Counted from the stretch's first letter, positions 12,090 to 23,702 are shown. The stretch: 64,000 nt of DNA from Dermacentor variabilis (GCF_050947875.1 NC_134572.1:128092605-128156604), one strand, 5' to 3'. Translations and numbers: made by a program. The notes: generated from the sequence alone by a model not told the origin.

Positions 12090-12124
12090 AGAATTAGGCC
12101 CTGTCAATCACAGGGCCTAATTCT
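12090..12124. repeat. Perfect 15-bp hairpin
   Basis: AGAATTAGGCCCTGT (12090-12104) is mirrored exactly by 12110-12124 around a 5-base loop. Short outer complementarity (CGCGA/TCGCG) extends it with a bulge. No poly-T or gene context suggests a terminator. Confidence 0.9.
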
Positions 12125-12479
12125 TCGCGAACACAGAAAGAGAAGCGCTGTGTTGACGGTTAAAAAAACGAGCAATAAAAACATTTAAGGAAAGGTTAAC
12201 AGAAAGTGAGTTGCATCACTGTGAAGTTGCTGTAGTCGTTGTCACCATCTTCAGGCGCGAGATGCTTAACAGAAGGCTTCGTTGCCAGCTGCCTTTGCAG
12301 CAGTATCACGTTTTGTACAATATTGCAGAGGAGCTTGGCGCGATTAATCCAAACTGCTGCGATTGAGGCAGTTCTCACAGCAGTAGTTGTCCTTCTGGAG
12401 TACATTTGCATTGCAACATGCAGAAAGAAAGAAAAAAGAAAAACTCGGGCCATTTCTTTCTGTGAGTCAGGGGAAGCTT

Positions 12480-13400
12480 CATAATGCCTTCTCGCAGCGG
12501 CCGTAGATGGAGTAAAAGCGTGTGTTTAATTTATGAGCCACGTGCGCCGACCAAATTTATGTAGGATGCACCTGCTTTTCCATGGCCGGCTCCGCGCCGT
12601 TGACGTAACGATGCAGGACTGGCTGTGCTTTCGCGACGTTTCAACGGTGAAAATAATTGAGCTTGATCCAGATCGCATGGTTGAGATGTCCGAAGCACTT
12701 GCTGCAAACCATCGCCGTAAAGTTTACGCCCGCAGTCCGGCGCCCGCCGAAACTCGTTTCTGTGTTGAGCATCGGCGTGCCTCGGCGTCGTACCTCAGCG
12801 TAACCGAGCGAATGAGCAGAGCGGAGGATGAAAGAGGGAATGCGAAGCGCAGCGGCGGATGAAAGACGGCGAGAGCGAAGACAGCGCGAAGAAGGCGGAG
12901 GAGGAGCGTGCAGCGGAAGCATGAGGAGAAAAGCGGAGGAAGTCACCTTGAACGACTCTCGTGATGAACGAATCGTGATGGCGCTCGTCACGACCGCGCA
13001 TCCCCAGCAGCGGTGACACCGGCCGTAGGGGGAAAGAAATAGAAGAACCAGAAAGGCTTGCATTCGCGCATAGCGTTCGCTGCAAGCGTGTCCGGGTAAA
13101 GATTATGGTTGCATAAGCTGCAGCTGCCGGAAAATGGCAACTGTGTGGGTGGTCTCTATAGCGCGCCGCGCGTCACGTATCCGCGAGTCGGTGCGGTGAT
13201 CGGTGCGATGCCTCAGTATATCGCGAAATGAAAACACGTACAGAGCTGCGCTCAAATTTCACGCTAGGAAGTATCGTAATCGTCGGTGAACTTTTCCGCA
13301 TGGCACTTGACTCCGTGCATCCAAACCGTGGAGCTGCTTCTGCTATAAATGCTGCTAGCGCAGGAGAAGTAGGCTAGCATGAACTTCATTACGGCATGCC
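12480..13400. other. CpG-rich segment, probably repeat-derived
   Basis: The segment is GC-rich, with purine-rich GAG/GCG runs around 12800-12930. Open frames exist in both directions (for example 12641-13063 minus) but show no domain and no splice context. I read it as part of an unidentified element rather than a gene. Confidence 0.3.
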
Positions 13401-14548
13401 GCAGTGCTGTACGAACGCAGCCCTGCACTAGTGACGTCGTTTATGAAACGACCTGCGTTGCAATCTGTCACTCTGTTTTCCGGGGACTTCCGTGCTCCGA
13501 GTGTCGCCACCCTATTGATCACTGCCACTGAACTCAGTGTTGAAGCAGATGTAAATCCTTCGAGTAATCGATTTTTTGAGCTTTTGCTGTTTCCTCTTCG
13601 CCATCGTCTATTTTCGTTATGATTGATGGGGTTCCACGTTACAAAGACGCACGGAGGGATATAAGAGGGTACCGGGTTTATTTTTACTGCCGTCGGTTTC
13701 TTTACCGTGCGCGTGCGAATGCTGTCTCGACGGACGGGAGCTGAAGTTCAGACATTGCACTCACAGACAGGAAACCATGGCCACAAGGTGAACATGGCGG
13801 GTGTTAATGTAATTACGGAAGTGCTTAGGAAAAGGGGGGGGGAGTCAGAAAAGGCCTTGAAAGTCTCCTGGATGCTTTTCGTTATCTTCAAGCATGAATT
13901 GCTTTTAGCTTCCGTTGTCGGCGACTTTCATGTGACCTTGAGCGAAAAATCAGAGCCCTTATCCAGGCACTCAAACGAGAACACCCGTGCAAGATTGGAG
14001 GACAAAACGACATCTTCCGAGCAACCAGTAAGAAAACGCGGCCTTTGCCCCCATTCCTTTCAAAGGGACCGCACTACACACCCTAGTTACTACCCAAGCA
14101 AGTTACAAAAAATATTGCTTCCGAGTTCTTCCTAATTTTTCTTCACCATATCACTCAAGCGGTAACTTCTAGTACGCTGAAGTTTTGTTTATTATTTCCA
14201 ATGGACGACGTTCAGAAGGCAGATACGGGGTACCATACACTTCATTATCATCTTTTGGCGCTCAGACATGGTCGCCTTTTGCCATGGTTGCTCTTTTGAG
14301 CGCCAGTGGTCCGTGAGTTCCGCGGCGCGAGTTTTGCGTGTATCGAGAGATGGCGCCACGCTGTGTGGCGCCTCCGTCAGGTGCTTTTCTTCTAGCTGGG
14401 CAGTGCGCTTTGTCGCCCTGGCGTCTTTCGTGACCTGTCGGGCCACCTTCAGCGGTTTTCTTCTAGGTGGGCAGCGTCCATATGGACTGGTGCACAGTAA
14501 AACATTGTGTGGTATGGTGCGGTGGTGTGTGCCGTTGCGAACATGCAG
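13401..14548. other. Unassigned sequence leading into the 548-bp array
   Basis: No gene recognised. A diverged direct repeat is visible around TTTTCTTCTAGCTGGGCAGTG (about 14382) and TTTTCTTCTAGGTGGGCAGCG (about 14456), immediately before the tandem array. Confidence 0.4.
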
Positions 14549-16192
14549 TACACCCGTTTTAAGATTATGGCTAGTATCATCTCTAACCAATCTACTCTCC
14601 CGGTTGCCATTTCATGCTTACATCTACTCTCGATTACGGGAGATGCAGCAATTTTCGTAGGTGAATTCTGTCGAAAAAAGCATCAACATTTAGCTTTTGA
14701 GGTTACTTTTGACGCTGCTCCGGGTGTCTGTCATACTTTTTGATCTACGTTTCTTCGTAGCCTAGAACATGCGTATCCGCTTCACTATTTGTAAGCATCT
14801 CCCGAGCGACTCAATTTGCAATGCAGAGTCCCTGCATTGGTGTCCGAATGCAGCATTTCTTACGTATAGCTCTGTTTCACACAAGCTTTTCGGCTCCAAT
14901 AATTTGTTCCTGGAGCAGGGTTTTCCAAACTGTGGACGACACATTGAAGCATTCGCTTGTCGCACGCGAATTGAGGCACGAACAACAACAACAACAACAA
15001 CAACAAGGAAGCTTCAGTGTTCTTTCTGAACGACCGCATGCGCAATCATCGAAAGATTCCGATACCACCCATAACTCTAACGTTCTACCAGCGCTTTACA
15101 CCCGTTTTAAGATTATGGCTAGTATCATCTCTAACCAATCTACTCTCCCGGTTGCCATTTCATGCTTACATCTACTCTCGATTACGGGAGATGCAGCAAT
15201 TTTCGTAGGTGAATTCTGTCGAAAAAAACATCAACATTTAGCTTTTGAGGTTACTTTTGACGCTGCTCCGGGTGTCTGTCATACTTCTTGATCTACGTTT
15301 CTTCGTAGCCTAGAACATGCGTATCCGCTTCACTATTTGTAAGCATCTCCCGAGCGACTCAATTTGCAATGCAGAGTCCCTGCATTGGTGTCCGAATGCA
15401 GCATTTCTTACGTATAGCTCTGTTTCACACAAGCTTTTCGGCTCCAATAATTTGTTCCTGGAGCAGGGTTTTCCAAACTGTGGACGACACATTGAAGCAT
15501 TCGCTTGTCGCACGCGAATTGAGGCACGAACAACAACAACAACAACAACAACAAGGAAGCTTCAGTGTTCTTTCTGAACGACCGCATGCGCAATCATCGA
15601 AAGATTCCGATACCACCCATAACTCTAACGTTCTACCAGCGCTTTACACCCGTTTTAAGATTATGGCTAGTATCATCTCTAACCAATCTACTCTCCCGGT
15701 TGCCATTTCATGCTTACATCTACTCTCGATTACGGGAGATGCAGCAATTTTCGTAGGTGAATTCTGTCGAAAAAAACATCAACATTTAGCTTTTGAGGTT
15801 ACTTTTGACGCTGCTCCGGGTGTCTGTCATATTTCTTGATCTACGTTTCTTCGTAGCCTAGAACATGCGTATCCGCTTCACTATTTGTAAGCATCTCCCG
15901 AGCGACTCAATTTGCAATGCAGAGTCCCTGCATTGGTGTCCGAATGCAGCATTTCTTACGTATAGCTCTGTTTCACACAAGCTTTCCGGCTCCAATAATT
16001 TGTTCCTGGAGCAGTGTTTTCCAAACTGTGGACGACACATTGAGGCATTCGCTTGTCGCACGCGAATTGAGGCACGAACAACAACAACAACAACAACAAC
16101 AATGAAGCTTCAGTGTTCTTTCTGAACGACCGCATGCGCAATCATCGAAAGATTCCGATACCACCCATAACTCTAACGTTCTACCAGCGCTT
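14549..16192 (+). repeat. Tandem array: three copies of a 548-bp unit
   Basis: Units at 14549-15096, 15097-15644 and 15645-16192 are exactly 548 bp each and nearly identical. The differences I can see are about 2 between units 1 and 2 and about 5 between units 2 and 3. Each unit carries an eight- or nine-unit ACA trinucleotide run, two internal frames of 60-86 codons and one 156-codon frame that crosses the unit junction. The array starts right after GAACATGCAG and stops sharply at TTTACA (16196). Such short, homogeneous arrays are typical of recent unequal crossing-over, rolling-circle insertion or assembly duplication. Confidence 0.97.
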
Positions 16193-16725
16193 TACAGCCA
16201 CCAAATTTTCCCTTTGATGGACTCAGTATTAAATCCTATGCTGAAGAGGACGCATATATGCAGTTTTTATACGCGTTTAGATGGCCAGTCGTGGCCGCTC
16301 CAAGGATATAACGCCACATGTTCTTGTAAGACTGGGAAAAAAAAAATCAGGTGCAAGCGGTTTGCACACGCCCAAACCTGCGCTTCTTCATCTTGTTTTT
16401 CATGCCGTTCAGATCCGCGTACCACCGTTTGTTAAAAAAAGGGGGGGGGGAAATAAAAAGAAAAGCGTTTGTTTAAAGATTTTTGAAATTCCGACGTACA
16501 TGCGTCAGCACTGGCGGACCCTGCTGTTTGCTGTTTCGTGGCACCGGCGCGAGCAGGCATCTCAGCGCTGCAAGTCGCTACTGCTCTACCGTTCTCTACT
16601 TTTTTTTTTCTTTTTTTCCTGTTGCATCATGGCGTTATTTTCGTCTGTTTTGGCGTCTTTTGACATTATCTACACTGACGTTTACAGACTGCTATTGCGT
16701 TTTGTATCACGCTACGATGGCAGCG

Positions 16726-16960
16726 ACCCGCCGTGGTTGCTTAGTGGCTGTGGTGCTTGGCTGCTAAGCACGAGGTGGCGGGATCGAATCCCGGCCACGG
16801 CCGCCGCATTTCAATGGGGGTGACTTGCGAGAACACTCGTGGTACTTAGATTTAGGTGCACGTTAAAGAACCCCAGGCGGTCCAAATTTCCGCAGTCCCC
16901 CACTACGGCGTGCCTCATAATTAAATCGTGGTTTTGGCACGTAAAACCCCACAAATAATT
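16726..16960 (+). mobile_element. Near-complete tick-type tRNA-derived SINE
   Basis: The head has an A box (TTGCTTAGTGGCTG) and a B box (GGATCGAATCC, 16781-16791). The body has TTAGGTGCACGTTAAAGAA, CCCCAGGCGGTCC, TCCCCCACTACGGCGTGCCT and TTTTGGCACGTAAAACCCC before an AT-rich tail. It is the best-preserved copy here and serves as the reference for the others. SINEs of this class are transcribed by RNA polymerase III and mobilised by LINE enzymes. Confidence 0.92.
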
Positions 16961-17050
16961 AATTTTTGTTTTACGATTTAAATTCTCTTTGAGCTGCTTG
17001 TGCTCCCCTTTCACGCCCTCTTTTGCTTTCTTCCACCTCCCGCCTCAAGA

Positions 17051-17055
<5 letters not shown>

Positions 17056-17133
<78 letters not shown>
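17056..17133. repeat. (TA)n microsatellite
   Basis: About 39 uninterrupted TA units. Confidence 0.99.
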
Positions 17134-17134
<1 letters not shown>

Positions 17135-18259
17135 GTGCGTATATGTACGCCCGCCCCGAAATTTCAAGTTGGCCCACCCCCAAATTTTCGTGCCACTGCT
17201 CGCGCGTTCGTCGTCATCTTCTTGTACAGCCGGCTGGCTTTATCCTGAAAGGGACCGTTTCGCGCAAAGGAGGGACGGATAGACGCAGGGACATTTTTGT
17301 CGTTGGATAACCACGGAAATACTTACGCATTGAATAAATAAAAAAAAATTCAAGTGAGAAAAATTCACACGCGATGGCTCTCGCTACAACTTTCAATGTC
17401 GGTCGCACAATTCACAAGCCTTAAGAGCTTGAGCAGTCCGGACCAGTGACCTAGGACTTTTTCCTCTGTCAAGGAAGCGATCGTCCTGTTTTTTCCAGAG
17501 CTGTCGCAAGCACTTTTTTCGCCGAATTCGAACGGGCACCGTCACAGAGGAGGTGTTGGATCATGGTCCTCGTAGTCAAAGCTTGTATTGTGGGCGTCTA
17601 TTACGCACGTCTTCTTCGTCTGTATATTATCATCATCATCATACGTAGATCGCTCCTCATCTTCAGAGCCGTGTGATCAGCATCATTGGGTGTGGGCCTT
17701 TGCTGGTTCGATGCCAAGTACTCGGGCCAAGTAAACGGCGTTCGAACATAGACGTCATAATATACGCGATTTCGCAGCGTCATCGGCTAGCGCAATGGTA
17801 TGTAGAATTAAATGTAGAATTGTGATCCAACGACATGTAGAATTAAATCAATAGCGAATCGAAACCACAACTTAAGATACAAGACTTAGTTGTCGCATAA
17901 ACGATAATAGCCTACTAGCTTGCTTGGAGCCGTCTATTTAGATTTTTTTCTCCTACCCTGTTGTCTACCGGTCCTGGTGATGATGATTATGTTGTTGATG
18001 ATGATGATTAATTGGCATACTTTTGAAACGGGGCAGTTACAAATAGTCAATCACGCTGCTTGTGTAAATAAGGTATGCTACACATGTTTTTCAATCTAGC
18101 ATTTTGTATAAATCTCGCGACTTTTTTCGCACTGGCTTACAACTTCTAGGCAGGCGCTGGGCCCCTTCCAGTGACGGTTGTCAGCCTGCTCCTTGCTTTC
18201 CTTTTCCTGTCAAATATGTGTTTTCAAAACAAGTAATAAGACTAATAATTCCATATCTA

Positions 18260-18289
18260 CCAGCAATGTGTTAATTTGGGACATTAAAC

Positions 18290-18350
<61 letters not shown>
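18260..18350 (+). repeat. Retroelement-like tail: GTTAATTTGGGACATTAAACT plus (CAAT)n
   Basis: About 15 CAAT units (18291-18350) directly follow TTTGGGACATTAAACT. A short conserved-looking block ending in a tetranucleotide array is the usual 3' structure of several LINE and SINE families. The upstream body was not recognised. Confidence 0.5.
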
Positions 18351-18351
<1 letters not shown>

Positions 18352-18559
18352 TTCCTACTGACGAAGGCGCCCTTTGTTTCCATAAGGCGGAATTGTTTCC
18401 TACGAATCGTTACGAAAGACGCTGCAGTACTGAAAGTTTACGCGCAACTTTTATGAAGTGTCTACCATTCTTCGCCAAGTGCTAAGGCGCAAGAATGGAA
18501 AGAACATAAGGTTACAAATAAAAATCTCTGTGGCAAATATATACGCACATTTCATTGTA

Positions 18560-19350
18560 CTGGATTGAAAAAGAAAATACCGCACAGAAAAGTAAAGTGG
18601 GGCGTGCTTCTTGTCTTTTTGACTGTTCGGTCTCTCACGACGGCTGCGAAAATAAAGAAAGTAAGAAAGGAGAAGGAAGGGAGAGAGGGACTGAACGTTT
18701 TCTCGTTTCCGGGGCGCTTATTTGCCTCGCTCGCGCCGATTCAAACGACAGCTCGCAAAGGGGCGATCCGTTAGCGTTAAAGAGCGCCGACAAAGAATGG
18801 AGTACACTTGCTGAAACTGCTGCTCGAATAGAGGCTCTGCGCAGCGCGGCTTGCCGCACCCCCCCCCCCCCCCCCTCCCGAAGAGGCGTGCCGCTCGACT
18901 TACTCCCTCCCCTCTCTTCCTCGCTTCGTTCGATCGCCTTCGATCGGGCCGCACCGCGATCTCGGGCTCGATAATTGCTCGCCAATTAGCGCGCCGGACG
19001 GCGTCGGCTTGCGGCCAGTGTGGTCGATGCGGGATGGGCAGCTGGACCGCGACACCTCGCCGCCTCCCAAATGGGCCTCTCGCCGTCTTTGTCTTTCTTG
19101 TTACGCAGCGCGCCCTCTGTCGCGACTACTGCTCTCTTTATCTTTTTTTTTGCTCGCCTCCGATTCTCCGCGCTTGCATTTCATTCGTTTTCTTCATTTT
19201 TTTTCCCCCGCTGCTTTCGGGACAGTATACAGATGCCTTCCTGTATGCACGCTCCTTGGCGCTGCTCTTCCGAGGAGTGCTGAGTTTTCTTCCGTCACGG
19301 CTTCTGCTTGCTGTATTAAAAGCGAAAATAAAATATTTTTTCTTCACTTG
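18560..19350. other. GC-rich and pyrimidine-rich segment
   Basis: It holds a C20 run near 18859, CT-rich tracts and overlapping frames on both strands (for example 18851-19351 +). No domain, start context or splice pattern supports a gene. Confidence 0.3.
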
Positions 19351-19739
19351 AAAGAAAAGGAAATAGTGGAAGAGGAAGGTTTCATTGATGGCTCCTGTTC
19401 TTTTTTTTTAACGGAGGGGGAACATCTCGCATCATGCAAATAAATGTATATTGATACAAATGATGTTCAGAGATTTAGTCACTGCTTTTCATCAGTTCAA
19501 TCAGTTTTCAATCAGTTCACTGATTTAGCTACTGCTTTTCGTGAATAGTAATGATAGTAAGAAAGATATTGTAATATAAGTAACTTCGCAGGTTCAGAAA
19601 CCCTGGAGCGCAGTTAAGCAAGGGTGTAAACGATTGGTTTCGTTGTGCGCCTGCCATTTGCCGTGTTATAAGCTGCGCTTCCTTGCGTATTGTCATTTGA
19701 TCGGCACACGGATGTTGGTATATGTTTCACGCGTTCAGA

Positions 19740-19806
19740 ATGCGTTCCCCGTGGTATGGAGTCGAACCTGCGACCTTGGAGTATATCAGCAGCGGAATGC
19801 CTCCAC
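19740..19806 (-). repeat. tRNA-like SINE or tRNA pseudogene fragment
   Basis: On the minus strand the segment reads CCGTGGAGGCATTCC... and ends with GGTCGCAGGTTCGACTCC, a good B box, closing with an acceptor-like complement (CCGTGG/CCACGG). The D-arm is poor, so a functional tRNA is unlikely. Confidence 0.4.
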
Positions 19807-20012
19807 GGCGAATATATTGAGAGTACAGAAAGAAAAAAAGAAGAAAGAAAATAAACTCAGCATGTTTGAACAAAAAGAACCGAGTTTTCTGCGTACTGCA
19901 TGGGTTGCCGTCACAGCAGCGTCGTGCCGAGTGTTGCGAGGGTAATATTTAGTTACAAGTTATATTCAGTTATGTTTAATAATAGTAGCATGCAGTAGCA
20001 GCAGTAGTAGTA

Positions 20013-21159
20013 CAGTGGACTTCATTAATTCGATCCTCACATGGTGACGAAACTGGTCGAATTATACGACAGGACGAATTAAAGGAAAGGCTGAAAAAAA
20101 AAAGAACGCCGGAACACGCGGTTGATTCACTTGGCAGTGCTGACCTTTAATGTTAGCTTCGCCGCATTAGTGTCTGTGTCACACGGTGAGGCACACCATG
20201 CGCGGAACAATTGAATTATGGGGTTTTACGTGCTAAAACCGCGGTATGATTATGAGGCACGCCGTAGTGGGATACTCCGGATTAATTTTAGCCACCAGGG
20301 GTTGTTTAACGTGCCCCCAAAGCACGGGACACGGTCGTTTTTAGATTTCAGACCACATCGAAATGCGGCCGCCGCGGCCGGGATTTGATTCCACGAGCTC
20401 GTGCTTAGCAGCGCAGCACCATAGCCTCTAAGCCGCCGCGGCGGGTCACAATGCGGGGAAGGGTGCCACTGTTGCGGGAGACAGCATGTGTTTCTTAATC
20501 TACGCACGCACAGGCGCCGTCTCCGGTCACAGTAATAGGAGCACCTGGACGCTTAATAAGTTTACCGGCAGGCCTTCGGAGTTTCTGAAAGACCCCAGCT
20601 CTATTGTTGGCTTTAAATGACGCCTCGACTCTCGGAGTTTTTTCTTCATCTTACCGCCTTCGATTTCGCTAGCTTTCCCAACACAGATGTTTTCTCCTCT
20701 GTTTCTCCATGCACGGCGCGTGCGCGCGCGTATACTTAAAGAACACGTTCTAGGCCTCGTTAACGTTCTCATATACGGGACACCCTTGGCGGACGCAACG
20801 AGGGCTCAAATCGCCAGAACAATGTCAGAAACAGTTCTGAATGACTGCAATTGTGATTTTAGGCGTCTTCATGCTCGTACTGGGACCGAAGAGGGGTGCG
20901 TGCTCCTGTATAACTGAAATACCTACCATGTCCCGCGATTGTGGCTGCTTCTCATTTTTGGTATACCTCGTCGCGTAACACCTCTATGTTGCGACGAAGC
21001 TGACCAGTCAGGTTCGCATTATCCGGCGAAGGCCAATTTTGAGATCGACAACGGAAGTTTGTGCCTATAGATTACTAAGGATGCCGGCCGTAAGCTTCGG
21101 TGGAGATCGAATTAAACCAAAAGTCGAATTAACCAGAGTCAAATTAACGGAAGTCTACT
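20013..21159. mobile_element. DNA-transposon relic with terminal inverted repeats
   Basis: The left end CAGTGGACTTCATTAATTCGA (20013) is mirrored by the right end, whose reverse complement reads AGTAGACTTCCGTTAATTTGA. Inner repeats of (A/G)GTCGAATTA occur on both sides. A TA dinucleotide precedes the left end, as expected of a Tc1/mariner-pogo-type insertion. The interior (frames at 20527-20772 minus and 20687-20917 plus) shows no recognisable DDE transposase, so this is a non-autonomous or decayed copy. A SINE is nested inside. Confidence 0.55.
20214..20446 (-). mobile_element. Tick-type SINE, minus strand, nested
   Basis: The reverse complement carries the head (CCGCCGCGGCGGCTTAGAGG), the B-box region (GGAATCAAATCCCGGCC), then ACGTTAAACAACCCCTGG, CACTACGGCGTGCCTCATAA and TAGCACGTAAAACCCC. 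It lies wholly inside the inverted-repeat element at 20013-21159, so it inserted after that element. Confidence 0.88.
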
Positions 21160-22073
21160 TTTGTAGCAGTAGTAGTAGTTGTAGAAGCTGTAATAGATTA
21201 CACTAAAAAAAAGAAAATATTTGAAGACCGGTTAGGAGCTGTCAACTGAAAGGGCGAAACACCCCCTTGTATGAAAAGGCAGGCTCTAAATATCCTAGGG
21301 CTGATAAAAGAAGACACTTCCTGATGCTGCGTTATCTTCTTTGGACAGTAATTACCAGGTGGCAATAGCTAAGTTTCGAGGGCGTCGGTCCGCTGTCTTG
21401 TAGACTCGCGAATGTGCATTCGGTTGACCATTCCTCAAGAACTTTGTAAAACCTCTAGCGCGCCACTTAAAGGAGCGTGCCGACATGACTGTCTTCCTTT
21501 TTTTTTCTATTATTGCGCTATATGAAGGCTGAAGGCCTCTGACTCATATAATGGGTACTGGCTAGCGTCAGAACGCGACAAATTGCTATGATGGTTGTTT
21601 CTAAAAAAAAAAAAGAGTCTGTTTAGTTACCCAACAGGTGCATCCGTTGCGACTGCAAGGACGATGCACTGACTTGCTTCATTGCAGTGATGGCTGTGGC
21701 GGCCACACGCAAGCGTAGCCAGAAGCGCACGCCACACGTTACATGTCGCCTTTGTTTTTTATCAACTTATATAGACACTTTAATCGCACTTCTGCCGTCG
21801 GCGTCGCCGGGAGGTTCCATATAGCGTTCAAGGGCCATGAAATCGTCGCCCCGCGCCGTATGGTGTATGTGCAAGTGAAAACGTGCGAGGGTGAGCCGGA
21901 AATCGCGGCTGAATTTTGCGTACGCAGAGGAGGAAAGCGAGGAGGAAGCGCGCCGTCTTCCGCCGCGCACAAGGCTCCAGGGGCGGCTAGGGAGGAGGGG
22001 GTCGCGCTTTTTCCGGGCGGCCCGGGCGGCCGCGCGCCCCCGCTCTAGCCGCTGTATCTTGTCTCCCCGCTGT

Positions 22074-22108
22074 GTCCCCGTCGCAGATGGCTAATCTGCG
22101 ACGGGGAC
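22074..22108. repeat. Perfect 15-bp hairpin at the start of repeat copy 2
   Basis: GTCCCCGTCGCAGAT (22074-22088) is mirrored by 22094-22108 around the loop GGCTA. The right half is the start of the repeat shared with 3640-4005; the left half is its inverted duplicate and is absent from that other copy. Confidence 0.9.
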
Positions 22109-22410
22109 TCAGTTAGCCGTGCGCTCCGTTTTCGCGGCCTAGTTCGCGTTGATGCGAGAGGCAGCGCGAAGGTCAATTCGGCTCGCTCCTGTTTACCGCG
22201 CTTCGCCACTCCAGCGTTTTGACAGGAAGTTATGAAATGCGTTCATGTTTTTTAGCGCGCGCGTGACACCATGTTTGTCGATTTATTTAGTATGCCTGTG
22301 TTTATAACCTCATACAGCCGATGAATCTAGTACTATCCTTACTTCGTATAGCTGTCTACTAATTTGATATCGCAATCGATGCTTCGCCTTTCTGGCGTAA
22401 CTACGACTTT
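22109..22410 (+). repeat. Dispersed repeat family, copy 2
   Basis: Aligns by eye to 3690-4005 (see the landmarks given there). It lies just upstream of exon 2, within intron 1. The GC-rich block before it (21780-22070) may be part of the same element. Confidence 0.7.
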
Positions 22411-22827
22411 TTTAAGTGAAGAATGCGCTCATATATAGGCTTATTGCTACGGTACGTGAGCAGCTTCGCACGGTGTCTTGACGTCTCGAAAATGTCGACA
22501 ACTATAGGTTCCACATTCAGATACCAACTTTAATATCACGTGAAAACGTCTTATAAGTACTCCACGATTTTCATACTTGTTTGAGTGCCATTATTTTTGT
22601 GCGTGCTGGAGTTCTCAAGGGTCCAAAGAGTTACGTCAGCGCTTTCTTAATATTTTTTAGCAAGTAACATGGAAGCACGCGACGAACTTTGCCTAACCGC
22701 AGGCACGTTGCTCGAGGTGGTGGACTGATGGTAATAGAGAGGTGTGCGTGGTGCTGGCTGTGACAGACGCGTATTAGAAACACGGGCGCAGAATTATAAG
22801 TTGGTGTATTTCTTGTTACCGTTGCAG

Positions 22828-22894
22828 AGCCTGAGATTGAGTTCCCAGAGTTCCGGGCTGGTGACTTGCAGTTCCAGAACCTGCAGCCGATCAA
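22828..22894 (+). CDS. Myb/SANT-like domain protein, exon 2
   Basis: This 67-bp exon lies between a good acceptor (TTACCGTTGCAG) and a consensus donor (AA|GTAAGT). Its first two bases complete the Glu codon begun at the end of exon 1 (G+AG), and it ends with AA of the next codon. The peptide PEIEFPEFRAGDLQFQNLQP is acidic and linker-like. A micro-exon of this size would not be visible as an independent open frame; exact phase agreement with both neighbours and matching third-position G/C bias are the support. Confidence 0.82.
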
Positions 22895-22975
22895 GTAAGT
22901 CATTAGCCAAAGTGGCAAACTCTGAACTTGACAGGTTCCTCATTTACAGCACAGTATCTATGCCGTTACTTAGAG

Positions 22976-23235
22976 CTTGACAAAGAAGCTCAAGAAGCAC
23001 TTAAGGACCGCACAAAGAGCGATAGAACAAAAGATGTGTTAGCCAGAACGTTAAGAGAAAAAAAAAAGAGAGTGGTGTGGATCAGAGAGTAAACGGCAAT
23101 AGCCGATATTCTAGTCAACATGAAGAGAAAAAAGAAAAGCGGGTGGGGGAAGGGGCTGGGCAGGCCATGTAATGCGTGGTGCAGATAAGCGGTGGACCAT
23201 TGGAGTTACAGAATGGGTGCCAAGGGAAGGGAATT
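22976..23235 (+). pseudogene. LINE C-terminal fragment, RTE-like family
   Basis: After a stretch reading LDKEAQEALKDRTKSDRTKD comes a frame break, then WAGHVMRGADKRWTIGVTEW followed by VPREG, the basic C-terminal block that follows the reverse transcriptase domain in a common arthropod LINE family. The same block in the opposite orientation occurs at 53549-53710. Frame changes rule out function. Confidence 0.7.
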
Positions 23236-23640
23236 TTAATACAATTTAGCAAAGTTTATACGGAAAAAGGTTGGGGGAGCAGGTGGGTCGGGCCCCTGGT
23301 CCAGGTCTCCGCTGGCCTCAGCAGCCCGTCGTGCTTGGTCGAGGAGTGCCACTTGGGCGTCCTTCTCCTCGCTAGCGAAGCAGGTCTCCCAATGCTCCGT
23401 TCTGAATTTTTGCGCCGAAATGTCAGACTTCATAATTTTGGGTGGCCCGAGCTCGCATTCCCACGCAATGTGGGCGAGAGGTAGCTTACTTTCACACCAC
23501 GGGCAAGTGCCCACGTATGCGTTGGAGTGGATGGCATGTTTTAAGCGTAGGTGCAGATATGTATTTGTCTGCAGGCGGTGAAGGAAAGCGCAGTTGAACG
23601 CGACAGAAAATTAGGCAGAGTTACGAAATTAGAAAATTTG
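23236..23640 (-). pseudogene. LINE C-terminal fragment, I/R1-like family
   Basis: The minus-strand frame reads LHRLQTNTYLHLRLKHAIHS, then GTCPWCESKLPLAHIAWECE (a C-x2-C...H...C zinc-binding cluster), and ends with LLDQARRAAEASGDLDQGPD followed by PP. This order is characteristic of the extreme C-terminus of I/R1-group LINE proteins. It is a 5'-truncated copy in intron 2, opposite to its neighbours on both sides. Confidence 0.7.
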
Positions 23641-23702
23641 CAGGCGCAAGTTGGCATCATGTAGTGTTAGACAAAGGTCATTAAAAATCGCTGGGAGAGG
23701 CC

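Larger units (their letters stand above)
8315..22827 (+). other. Intron 1 (about 14.5 kb)
   Basis: GTGAGT donor at 8315 and TTGCAG acceptor ending at 22827. It holds microsatellites, an inverted-repeat element, three SINEs, a LINE fragment, a 548-bp tandem array and a nested DNA-transposon relic. No exon-like segment was recognised inside it; a skipped small exon cannot be excluded. Confidence 0.75.

Noticed and set aside
12641..13063. 140-codon minus-strand frame
   Set aside because: It lies in GC-rich, purine-biased DNA open on both strands; no domain.
16281..16823. 180-codon + strand frame
   Set aside because: It ends inside a SINE and crosses T-rich low-complexity sequence; no motif.
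18555..18974. 139-codon + strand frame
   Set aside because: It crosses a C20 run and low-complexity sequence, with a competing frame on the other strand.
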